This document shows, one piece after another, positions 1 to 7,700 of a stretch of DNA of 8,191 nucleotides. Under the pieces are notes generated by a model. The model searched no databases and was not told the DNA's origin. It saw only the letters and a program-made list of their open reading frames with translations. The DNA is from an uncultured Bacteroides sp. (GTDB lineage: Bacteria; Bacteroidota; Bacteroidia; Bacteroidales; Bacteroidaceae). The DNA lies in NCBI GenBank assembly GCA_900556845.1, contig USQO01000085.1, positions 1 through 8,191 on the forward strand, read 5' to 3'. Every line of letters starts with the position of its first letter. The stretch's first letter is position 1. Position numbers and translations under genes: made by a program.

Positions 1-48
1 CGAGATAGGCTCCGGTCTCGTGGGCTCGGAGATGTGTATAAGAGACAG
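1..48 (+). other. Illumina Nextera i7 adapter (sequencing artefact)
   Basis: This is not genomic DNA. Bases 1-6 (CGAGAT) match the 3' end of the Illumina P7 sequence. Bases 7-14 (AGGCTCCG) sit where the 8-base i7 index belongs; from memory they match index N720, which reads CGGAGCCT in the index read. Bases 15-29 (GTCTCGTGGGCTCGG) are the Nextera read-2 primer part, and 30-48 (AGATGTGTATAAGAGACAG) are the 19-bp Tn5 mosaic end. The order and lengths match the library oligo exactly. It most likely comes from untrimmed reads that ran through a short fragment into the adapter and were then assembled. Genomic sequence begins at 49. Confidence 0.98.
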
Positions 49-100
49 GATATAGGCAGAGAAAAGGATAATATGGAATTTCTGATTATATATTACAGAG

Positions 101-137
101 AGCTCTCCTTCTTGATGCGAGGAGAGCTTCTTTTGTT
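101..137 (+). terminator. Rho-independent terminator of an upstream gene
   Basis: The arms AGCTCTCC (101-108) and GGAGAGCT (121-128) are perfectly complementary over 8 bp around a 12-base loop, and a T-rich tract (TCTTTTGTTT) follows. It lies 120 bases before the first gene, so it probably ends a gene to the left that is otherwise missing. One frame (51-71) reads six codons and then TAA at 69-71, which could be that gene's tail, but six codons cannot establish it. Confidence 0.7.
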
Positions 138-188
138 TATATAAATAGCCATTCCTGGATTTTATTATTCTAAAATGCTATGAAAAAT

Positions 189-214
189 AATCACCTTTTG
201 ATTTTAGGGTGGTT
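189..214 (+). promoter_or_regulatory. Possible leader hairpin before the GH110 gene
   Basis: AATCACC (189-195) can pair with GGTGGTT (208-214), seven pairs including one wobble, around a 12-base loop. It ends 36 bases before the ATG at 251. No T-tract follows, so it is not a standard terminator. It could be a leader structure or chance pairing. No convincing Bacteroides promoter (-33 TTTG with -7 TAnnTTTG at about 20 bp spacing) was found in 49-250. Confidence 0.2.
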
Positions 215-250
215 GGGATAATATAATGCTAACTTTAAATTAAATCTATA

Positions 251-1216
251 ATGGCAGATACAAGAAAAACTAAGATTGTATGTATAATGGTCTTTTTCCT
301 GAATTGTATCAATCTTTTTGCTTTCGACAGGATTATTGAGATACAGGCAGAGGCTGGGGGGGATAATCGGAATATCTGTAAAGCAATACAAATGGCTTCT
401 GGCAGTAAAGGAAAGCCGGTAACCATAAAACTACACCCAGGTGTTTATGATTTTAGTCGTTCAGAATCGACAGAAAAGCTGTATTACGTGTCTAATACGA
501 CATCGGAATCAGAAAATCCGAATCCTGTAAAACATATTGCCTTGTTGTTGAAAGATTTGAGGAACGTAACGATTGATGGTTCTGGTTCTACGCTTTTGAT
601 GACAGGAGAAATGACTTCGTTTGTAGTGGATAACTGCCAGAATATAACTCTGAAGAATTTTAATATTGATAACAGTAATCCAACCCAGACAGAATGTACA
701 GTAAAGGAAGTTGGGGAGGATTATTTAATAGTAGAAGTCCATCCCACTTCTCAATATAAAATAGAAAACGGGAAGCTGATATGGTATGGTGACGGTTGGT
801 CGTTCAGTGGAGGTATTGCCCAATCTTATGATGTGGTAAAAGATGTGACATGGCGCTCCTGGAGTCCAATGGATGGATTGAAAAAGGCTGTAGAATTACG
901 ACAGAATCTGCTTTACCTTCAGTATGAGAAGAAACCGCAGGCTCGTTCGGGTATTGTATTTCAAATGCGTGACGGCATACGTGATGAGGTTTGTGGGTTT
1001 ATAAACCGTTCGGATAATATACGTCTGGAAAATGTGAATTTTTATTATTTAGGGAATTTTGGAGTCGTATGCCAGTATAGTGAAAACATAAGTTTTGAAC
1101 ATAGTAATTTTATGCCTAAACCAGGTTCTGGCAGAACAAATGCCGGTTTTGCTGATTTTATTCAAGTATCTGGGTGTAAAGGCAAAGTCCGGATTTCGAA
1201 TTGTAATTTTTCGTGA
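251..1216 (+). CDS. N-terminal part of the GH110 enzyme, ending at the internal TGA
   Basis: If the TGA is real, this is the only part translated from the native start: 321 residues with a signal peptide at about 1-24, followed by the first beta-helix coils. It keeps Asp302 but loses the Asp-Asp pair and the remaining helix, so it should be inactive as a galactosidase. The alternative start Met at codon 13 (ATG at 287) would leave little n-region before the hydrophobic core, so 251 is preferred. Codons 36-37 lie in a run of seven G (356-362), which is prone to slippage but is in frame here. This entry is the 5' piece of the broken gene listed over 251-1945, not a separate gene. Confidence 0.6.
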   Translation: MADTRKTKIVCIMVFFLNCINLFAFDRIIEIQAEAGGDNRNICKAIQMASGSKGKPVTIKLHPGVYDFSRSESTEKLYYVSNTTSESENPNPVKHIALLLKDLRNVTIDGSGSTLLMTGEMTSFVVDNCQNITLKNFNIDNSNPTQTECTVKEVGEDYLIVEVHPTSQYKIENGKLIWYGDGWSFSGGIAQSYDVVKDVTWRSWSPMDGLKKAVELRQNLLYLQYEKKPQARSGIVFQMRDGIRDEVCGFINRSDNIRLENVNFYYLGNFGVVCQYSENISFEHSNFMPKPGSGRTNAGFADFIQVSGCKGKVRISNCNFS

Positions 1217-1224
1217 GCTCACGA
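1211..1224. repeat. Perfect 14-bp palindrome containing the internal stop codon
   Basis: TCGTGAGCTCACGA equals its own reverse complement. The T of the TGA (1214) pairs with A at 1221, so any other base at 1214 would leave only an imperfect palindrome. It is too short for a stable cruciform and has no loop, and it is not a recognised attachment or operator site. Confidence 0.85.
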
Positions 1225-1237
1225 TGATCCCATCAAT

Positions 1238-1945
1238 GTGCATGGAACACATTTGAAAGTAGTGGAATATCTGGATGAAAAGACAATTAAAGTCCGTTTT
1301 ATGCATCATCAGACTTTTGGTTTCGAAGCTTTCTTTAAAGGAGATGAGGTAGAACTGGTAAATGCAGAGAGTCTTTGTAAGGTTTGGGCAGGCAAGATAA
1401 CAGATGCCCGTCTGATTAATCCTCGGGAGATGGTTCTTTCATTGAATAAAGAGATACCTACTTCAGTAAACAGCCTTTCCAATGTTGTTATTGAGAATGT
1501 AACTTGGACTCCGGAAGTGGAAATTACAGGAAATCGTTTCTCTCGTATTCCTACTCGTGGCATACTGCTGACAACCCGAAAAAAGTCGCTGATAGAGAAT
1601 AATGTTTTCTATGGTATGCAAATGAGTGCAATTCTGGTTGCAGATGATGCTATGAGCTGGTATGAGTCGGGGCCGGTACATAATCTTACGATCCGCAGAA
1701 ATACTTTCCTGCAGTGTGGTGGTCCGGTTATTCTGATTGCTCCTGAGTACAAAGAACACAAAGGTCCTGTGCATAAGCAGATTTTGATTGAAGAAAATGT
1801 TTTTGAATCGGATAATCCGGGTGTATCGGCTATTTCAGCAAAAGGGGTAGACGGGTTGATTATCCGTAACAATCATTATGGGATGAAGATAAAAAAGAAT
1901 CTTGTAAATATTATGGATTGCGTAAATGATGTAGAAAAGTATTAA
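1238..1945 (+). CDS. C-terminal part of the GH110 enzyme, downstream of the internal TGA
   Basis: This is the same frame as the 5' piece, taken from the first possible start (GTG 1238), 235 residues; the homology itself begins at 1217, directly after the TGA. It begins with VHGTHL, right after the catalytic Asp-Asp pair, then has a beta-rich insert (about 1255-1490, KTIKVRFMHHQTFGF) and further beta-helix coils (VEITGNRFSRIPTRGILL, LTIRRNTFLQC, ILIEENVFE). It has no signal peptide and lacks all three predicted catalytic acids if started at 1238, so it is unlikely to act alone. Independent translation is doubtful; treat it as the 3' half of the broken gene. Confidence 0.45.
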   Translation: MHGTHLKVVEYLDEKTIKVRFMHHQTFGFEAFFKGDEVELVNAESLCKVWAGKITDARLINPREMVLSLNKEIPTSVNSLSNVVIENVTWTPEVEITGNRFSRIPTRGILLTTRKKSLIENNVFYGMQMSAILVADDAMSWYESGPVHNLTIRRNTFLQCGGPVILIAPEYKEHKGPVHKQILIEENVFESDNPGVSAISAKGVDGLIIRNNHYGMKIKKNLVNIMDCVNDVEKY

Positions 1946-1980
1946 GCTGTAAACCTTATATTACTCTGAAGAAAAGTTAT

Positions 1981-1988
1981 TAGCTTTG
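1981..1988 (+). promoter_or_regulatory. Possible Bacteroides -7 element (TAGCTTTG)
   Basis: TAGCTTTG fits the Bacteroides -7 consensus TAnnTTTG exactly. The expected -33 TTTG about 20 bp upstream (near 1957-1960) reads TATA, so only half of the promoter is present. If used, the leader before the GH89 start would be about 160 bases. The 8-base repeat TTACTCTG lies on both sides (1961-1968 and 1996-2003). Confidence 0.25.
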
Positions 1989-2067
1989 CTGTTTTTTACT
2001 CTGCTGTAATAATAGTGTGATATCAATTTAAATGATTAATAGTTGTTTTATTAAGTTTACTTGAGAG

Positions 2068-2106
2068 CTGATAATTTCATGAATTATAATTTTATGATTT
2101 TATCAG
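2068..2106 (+). promoter_or_regulatory. AT-rich inverted repeat upstream of GH89
   Basis: CTGATAA (2068-2074) pairs with TTATCAG (2100-2106). After a TT/TT internal loop, TCAT (2077-2080) pairs with ATGA (2094-2097), and weaker pairs continue inward. It ends 48 bases before the GH89 ATG. No T-tract follows, so a regulator site or leader structure is more likely than a terminator. AT-rich DNA often pairs by chance, so support is weak. Confidence 0.3.
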
Positions 2107-2154
2107 TATCTCGGGTTGATGTGTTATGGCGAATATATAAAAACTAGAATAGAA

Positions 2155-4647
2155 ATGAAGAAAATTTTATTGTTGCTATTGAGCTTTTCGTCTGTTTTTG
2201 CAACTTTTGCCAAAAAGACTGACGGTGCTCTTGAGGTTCTGCAGCGGGTGAGCAGACAGACTTCAATTCCTGTAAATTTAGAGTTGAAGAAGAATGCTGG
2301 TAATATGTATTACGAGTATTCGGTTGTGGATGGTATTCTTCATCTGAAGGGGTCGGATAACGTGGCTCTTTGTCGGGGATTTTATGATTATGTAAAAACA
2401 CATGATTTGGGAATGTATTCATGGAGTGGCAATAACATAGAGCTGCCATCGGAGCTTCCTGCGACATTGCCGGTGAAAGTTGTTTCTCCTTTTCAAAACC
2501 ATTATTACTTTAATGTCTGTACATACGGTTACAGTATGCCTTATTGGGATTGGGCACGCTGGGAACAGGAGATAGACTGGATGGCGCTTCATGGAATAAA
2601 TATGCCGCTTGCGCTTGTGGGGTATGAGGCTATTCTGGCACGCGTCTGGAAACAAATGGGACTGACGGATGAAGAAATAAACGGATATTTTGTGGGACCT
2701 GCACATCTACCTTGGATGCGTATGGGAAATGTGAGTGGTATAGATGGTCCTTTGAATGCTGATTGGCATAAAGATCAGCTGGCACTTCAGCATAAGATTT
2801 TGGAACGTATGCGTTCTTTGGGTATGAAACCTATTTGTCCGGGATTTCCTGGTTTTATTCCTGAAGCTTTCAAACGTATTTATCCGGATCTCCACATTGT
2901 GGAAACGCATTGGGGAGGTGCTTTCCATAACTGGATGATTTCGCCGACAGAACCTTTATTCGCGAAGATTTCGGAGGCTTTTATCCGTGAATGGGAAAAG
3001 GAATTTGGCAAGTGTGATTATTATCTGGTAGACAGTTTCAATGAAATGGATATTCCTTTCCCAGAAAAAGGCAATCCTGCTCGTTATGAGATGGCGGCTT
3101 CCTATGGTGAAAAGGTATATAGTGCTATCAAAAAAGCCAATAAGGATGCTGTATGGGTAATGCAGGGCTGGATGTTCGGTTATCAGCGTCATATTTGGGA
3201 TTATGAAACTCTGGGTGCACTTGTATCGCGTGTTCCGGATGACAAGATGCTTCTTCTGGATTTGGCGGTGGACTACAACAAGCATTTCTGGCACTCAGAA
3301 GTGAACTGGGAGTATTATAAAGGTTTTTATAACAAGCAGTGGGTTTACAGTGTCATTCCGAATATGGGAGGTAAAGTAGGCATGACGGGTGTTCTTGATT
3401 TTTATGCGAACGGTCATCTGGAGGCCCTTTCTTCTGCCAACCGTGGCAATCTGGTGGCCCATGGTCTTGCTCCTGAGGGTATAGAAAATAATGAGGTTCT
3501 TTATGAGCTGGTAACGGATGCCGGCTGGAGCAGCCGTCGTATTGATGTTCGCGACTGGCTGAAGCGGTATAGCCAAAACCGTTACGGTGCAGCTCCCGAA
3601 CGCCTGATGACGGCATGGGATTATCTGCTGAAGTCTGTTTACGGCAGTTTTACGGACCATCCCCGTTTTAACTGGCAGTTCCGTCCTGGCAGTGTAAAGA
3701 ATGGTTCGATAAATATGAATGCGGATTATTTCCGTGGTCTGGAGGCATTTATATCAGTATCGGATGAGCTGAAGGACAGCCCTTATTATCAGACGGATTT
3801 ATGTGAGATGACAGCCCATTATCTGGGTGGCAAGGCCGAATTGCTTACGAAGTTGATAGACCAGGAGTATCTGTTGGGTGATACGCTTCAGGCCCGTTTC
3901 CTTCAGAGCCGTTTTGAGACACTGATGCTGGGCATGGACCGTATTCTTTCGCAGCATCCGACACTTCGTCTGGACCGCTGGCTGTCGTTTGCTTCCCAAT
4001 CTGCCCGTACCGATGCACAGCGCATTCAGTATGAAATGAATGCCCGCCGTATTGTGACTATCTGGGGTCCTCCAGTGGATGATTATGCCGCACGTATCTG
4101 GAGTGGTCTGATAGGAAATTATTATCTGGGCCGTTGGAAGGAGTATTACCGTGGCCGTGAAAGTGGTGAGGCAGTAAATCTGGCCGAATGGGAGCGTCGC
4201 TGGGTTGAGGAGAATCATGACAGCTACCGTTGGGACTCAGACCTGGATGTAGTAAGTTTTGCCAGAGAAATGTTGGCTTTGTCCAAGGATATTTCTTCTT
4301 CCTCATTGCTTTTGAATCGTCCGGGTATGGTAGGTACGTGGAGTCTTGGTCCGGGAGAGGTTAGGGAGCTCGAATTTAATGTTCCTGCCCGTATGCTGAA
4401 AGGATTGAAGGGAATTACATTGGAATGCTTGAAGGGTAATGGCTTGTTGGAATGCAGTGGTTATGTGCTTAAAGCAGATGGTGCGGTTGTTGCTTCCTCT
4501 TCAGAAGTAGTTTTATCTAAGGATGGCAAGCTGTATTGTAAAATGGTTGTTCCGGCAGATGTGAAGGCAAATAACGGCTGTGTACTGAAATTGAAGTTGA
4601 AATCAATGGATGGAAATGTAGCCGGTTCTGTTGCTTGTGATATGTAA
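2155..4647 (+). CDS. GH89 alpha-N-acetylglucosaminidase (NAGLU-like), secreted
   Basis: Hydrolyses terminal alpha-linked GlcNAc with retention of configuration; known family substrates are heparan sulfate (human NAGLU) and GlcNAc-alpha-1,4-Gal of gastric mucin (Clostridium perfringens GH89). The product has 830 residues. ATG 2155 is chosen because it gives a clean signal peptide (MKKILLLLLSFSSVFATFA); starts at 2116 (TTG) or 2119 would add a charged leader. Order: N-terminal alpha/beta domain (about 22-115), TIM barrel opened by NVCTYGYSMPYWDW, GPAHLPWMRMGN, the acid/base Glu297 in DSFNEMDIPF (compare TFNEM, Glu316 in human NAGLU), the nucleophile Glu441 in APEGIENNEVLYEL (compare APEGI, Glu446), then a helical domain to about 720. 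Residues about 725-830 are an extra, probably beta-rich tail. The 209-bp gap from GH110 and the terminator behind it fit a separately controlled or last-in-operon gene. The middle is richer in G+C than its neighbours. Confidence 0.95.
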   Translation: MKKILLLLLSFSSVFATFAKKTDGALEVLQRVSRQTSIPVNLELKKNAGNMYYEYSVVDGILHLKGSDNVALCRGFYDYVKTHDLGMYSWSGNNIELPSELPATLPVKVVSPFQNHYYFNVCTYGYSMPYWDWARWEQEIDWMALHGINMPLALVGYEAILARVWKQMGLTDEEINGYFVGPAHLPWMRMGNVSGIDGPLNADWHKDQLALQHKILERMRSLGMKPICPGFPGFIPEAFKRIYPDLHIVETHWGGAFHNWMISPTEPLFAKISEAFIREWEKEFGKCDYYLVDSFNEMDIPFPEKGNPARYEMAASYGEKVYSAIKKANKDAVWVMQGWMFGYQRHIWDYETLGALVSRVPDDKMLLLDLAVDYNKHFWHSEVNWEYYKGFYNKQWVYSVIPNMGGKVGMTGVLDFYANGHLEALSSANRGNLVAHGLAPEGIENNEVLYELVTDAGWSSRRIDVRDWLKRYSQNRYGAAPERLMTAWDYLLKSVYGSFTDHPRFNWQFRPGSVKNGSINMNADYFRGLEAFISVSDELKDSPYYQTDLCEMTAHYLGGKAELLTKLIDQEYLLGDTLQARFLQSRFETLMLGMDRILSQHPTLRLDRWLSFASQSARTDAQRIQYEMNARRIVTIWGPPVDDYAARIWSGLIGNYYLGRWKEYYRGRESGEAVNLAEWERRWVEENHDSYRWDSDLDVVSFAREMLALSKDISSSSLLLNRPGMVGTWSLGPGEVRELEFNVPARMLKGLKGITLECLKGNGLLECSGYVLKADGAVVASSSEVVLSKDGKLYCKMVVPADVKANNGCVLKLKLKSMDGNVAGSVACDM

Positions 4648-4678
4648 ATTTTAGGTTTATAGTTGTATATTGGGGTAT

Positions 4679-4715
4679 GGTACTCGGCTAGACTTTTATT
4701 TGCCGGGTACCTTTT
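4679..4715 (+). terminator. Rho-independent terminator after GH89
   Basis: GGTACTCGGC (4679-4688) pairs with GCCGGGTACC (4702-4711), ten pairs with one T-G wobble, around a 13-base loop, followed by TTTT. It starts 31 bases after the GH89 stop and ends 40 bases before the next ATG, so the next gene would need its own promoter, readthrough, or regulated antitermination. Confidence 0.8.
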
Positions 4716-4755
4716 ACAAAGTATTATCATTAGGTTAGATTATTGAAAGTTTATT

Positions 4756-7700
4756 ATGAAAAACATAGGTTTAATAGCATTAGGACTTCTGTCGTGGAAT
4801 ATGGCAGGAGCTCAGCAAAGTTCTTACACATATAAAGTGCCGGAAATACCATGGGGAGAAGGCTTTGGTAATCATCGTGCTGTTGTGGAGGTAGAAAAGT
4901 CTGCTCAGGTTGTTAGTTTGGATATGGAGTGGCGACGTCCGGACTTGCACCCAGAAAATAAACGCTTTCTGGTAATAAATGCAGAGACAGGGGACACTGT
5001 CCGAAATGTAAAGAAAGTGTATGTAGATAATGAGCAATGCTCTATTGCTTTTGGTCCGGTTGACGCTGGTACTTACTATTTTTATTATTTACCTTATACT
5101 GTACAGAATGGGGGTGGATTTTACTATGGTGATTACTTGGTAGATAAAACGGAAGTGGATGCTTCGTGGGAAACAGCTTTCAGAAGTAAGGACAAAGTGG
5201 AACAGGCTGTAGTAAAGACAATTGAAGCAAGAACTGATTTTGATAGCTTTTATCCGATGGAAGTTATAGCTACTCAATCAGAGGTTGCCCGTTATTGTAA
5301 AGAAAATGCGGATGACTGGTTCCTTTTTCCTGAAGACCGTAGTAATCCAATCCGAATGAGAGATTATCTTCCAGTGAAGTGGATGAGTTATCAGCAAGGA
5401 AGGCAATTTACAGGTCAAGCTGTACCTAATGAGTATTATGCCTTTCAGATAGGTATATGGAGTCCTAGCATTGCATTGAAAAATGTAAAATATGAAGCTT
5501 CTGACTTGCGAAATGGAGCATCTGTTATTCCGGCTTCATCAATAACTTGTTTCAATACGGAAGGGGTTGACCCGAAAGGAAATTTCTTTAAGAAGGTTGT
5601 TAATGTTGCGGCAGGAAAGGTGCAGCCTTTATGGTTTGGAGTGGATATCCCTTGTGAGGTTAAAGCTGGCCTGTATACAGGAAAAGTGACAATAACTTGT
5701 GCGGATGGCAAAAGTAAGGAACTGCCTGTAGAATTGGAAATTAAAGGTGCTGTTTTGGCTGATAGAGGAGATGGGGAACCGTGGCGTCATAGCCGATTGC
5801 GCTGGTTGAATTCAAGATTGGGAGAAGAAGATATCCCGGTACGGCCTTATACAGATATTAGAATAACTGATAATCGTATATCTTGTCTGGGACGTGGTGT
5901 CGTAGTGAATGAACAGACGGGACTTCCTTTGCAGATAAATAGTTGGGGAACGGACATTCTTGCTTCTTCGATAAACTTTATAATAGAAACTGAAACTGGA
6001 GTAAAGAAGTTTGATGCGCAACCGACAGTAGCAGACCAAAAACGCTCTTCTATTACTGGAAAATGGTTTGCAAAAGACGATGAACTGGCTATCTCTTGTG
6101 AAGGGATTATGGAATCGGACGGATGGATGAATTATGTGTACACAATTACTCCATTCAAGGATATTAGGATAAAGGATGTTCGTCTGGAAATTCCTGTGCG
6201 GAATGAGGTAGCTTCTTATTTCTTGGGAGCCGGCCTTCCAGGACAGGATACTCCTGCTGTTTATGAAGGAAAATGGGATACCCCTGAAACCACAGTTAAT
6301 AACTTTGGTGTTTCTATACCGGTTAGCACTTCTTCCAACTGGCTGTGGCCGTTTGACAGTTTTTGGATAGGAAACGCACATGCTGGAGTGCACTGTGAAC
6401 TGCGGGGTAGTACCTATTCGGGACCGTTGTTGAATTCTTATCGTCCGGCATATCCTGATAGCTGGAATAATAAAGGTAAAGGGGGCTTTAGAATAAAAAA
6501 AGGAGATGGAAGGACATTGGTTACGGTGTATAGTGGTGAACGTATGCTGAGTAAGAATGTTCCTTTGAAATATGATTTTGCACTATTGATAACACCTGTA
6601 AAGGAATTGAATATCAAGAGTCAGTTTACAGACCGTTATTATCATAATGGCGCGGCTCCGGTTCCTACGGATGCAGATGTAAAAGCAGGTGTAAAAATCA
6701 TTAATATCCATCATGGAAATGCATATCATCCTTATATTAACTATCCATTCCTTACATCTGGAAAACTGAAAAATTTTGTTGATAAGTGGCATAAAAAAGG
6801 TTGTAAAGTCAAGCTATACTATACGTTAAGAGAATTGACGAATGTAGTAACCGAACTTTGGGCAATTCGCAGTTTGGATACAGAGATATTGCGTGGTGGT
6901 AATGGAGGTGGTTATCCTTGGTGCCGAGAACATTTGATTAGTGATTACACTCCTCAGTGGTACCAGCATTTTGATGAAGGAGAGGTTCCAATAGGTGCGG
7001 ATGCCGCTATACTGACCTCAGAGAGTGATTCCAGATGGTACAACTATTATGTAGAGGGATTAAAGTGGATGGTGCAGAACTTGGATATTGATGGAATTTA
7101 CATGGATGATGTTTCATTTGGCCGAGATATTCTGAAACGCATGCGCCGTGCAATGGACAGTGTAAAACCTGGGTGTATCATTGATTTGCATTCGAATACA
7201 GGTTTCTCGAAAGGCCCGGCTAATCAGTATGCGGAATTCTTCCCTTATATTGATAAACTATGGTTTGGTGAAAGTTTCCTGTATGATAAAATGACTCCTG
7301 CAAACTGGCTGGTAGAATCATCGGGAATTCCATTCGGTCTGATGGGAGATATGCTATATCGGGGAGGAAATAAGTGGCTGGGAATGCAATATGGTATGAC
7401 AGTACGGCATCCTTGGTTTACAGAAGGGGTGATTTGTGATCCTCGTGTGGTATGGAAAATTTGGGATGAATTTGGTATTGCAGATGCAGAAATGATTGGT
7501 TTTTGGGAAGCTGATTCGCCTGTGAAAGCTAGTGATGACAATGTGAAAGTAACTGCTTATAAAAAATCGGGTAAAGTTCTACTGTCAATAGGTAACTATT
7601 CTGATGAGCTGAAGAAAATTCGGTTGTCTGTTGACTGGAAAGCTTTAGGGTTTAAAACTCCTGCGAAATTAATAATTCCTGATATTCCGGATTTTCAGAA

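Larger units (their letters stand above)
251..1945 (+). pseudogene. GH110 exo-alpha-1,3-galactosidase, interrupted by an in-frame TGA
   Basis: The intact enzyme would release terminal alpha-1,3-linked galactose from blood group B or linear alpha-Gal glycans. One frame runs from ATG 251 to TAA 1943-1945 (565 codons, near the roughly 600-residue family norm) and is broken only by TGA at 1214-1216 (codon 322). The N-terminus has a basic region and a hydrophobic stretch (KIVCIMVFFLNCINLFA), a probable Sec signal peptide. The body has the Asn-rich repeats of a right-handed parallel beta-helix (DNCQNITLKNFNI, NRSDNIRLENVNF). FADF (Asp302) precedes the TGA and AHDDPINVHGTH (Asp325, Asp326) follows it. 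The 23-residue spacing from Asp302 to Asp325 agrees with the three acidic active-site residues I recall for the characterised GH110 of Pseudoalteromonas (321, 344, 345). Family assignment is strong; the GlaA or GlaB subgroup cannot be decided. The TGA may be a real nonsense mutation, a sequence error, or much less likely readthrough. Confidence 0.9.

Noticed and set aside
51..71. C-terminal tail of an upstream gene ending at TAA 69-71.
   Set aside because: Only six codons before the adapter junction; suggestive with the terminator at 101-137 but not supportable as a gene.
230..237. -7 element TAACTTTA before GH110.
   Set aside because: The nearest TTTG (197-200) is 29 bp away rather than about 20, and a start there would leave only a few bases of leader.
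281..325. Lipoprotein signal in GH110 (FLNC near residue 19).
   Set aside because: Asn precedes the Cys where a small residue is expected, so an ordinary Sec signal peptide fits better.
1214..1216. TGA decoded as tryptophan or selenocysteine.
   Set aside because: GH89 and the DUF6067-like gene have many tryptophans, all TGG, so there is no sign of a recoded TGA. No GH110 role for selenocysteine is known and no convincing SECIS-like hairpin follows the codon.
4699..4729. Promoter with TTTG (4699-4702), 19-bp spacing and TATTATCA (4722-4729) before the DUF6067-like gene.
   Set aside because: The -7 half matches TAnnTTTG poorly, and the -33 half lies inside the terminator loop and arm.
5812..6393. 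193-residue minus-strand reading frame inside the DUF6067-like gene.
   Set aside because: It is antisense to a continuous coding frame and shows no signal peptide, recognisable motif or start context of its own.
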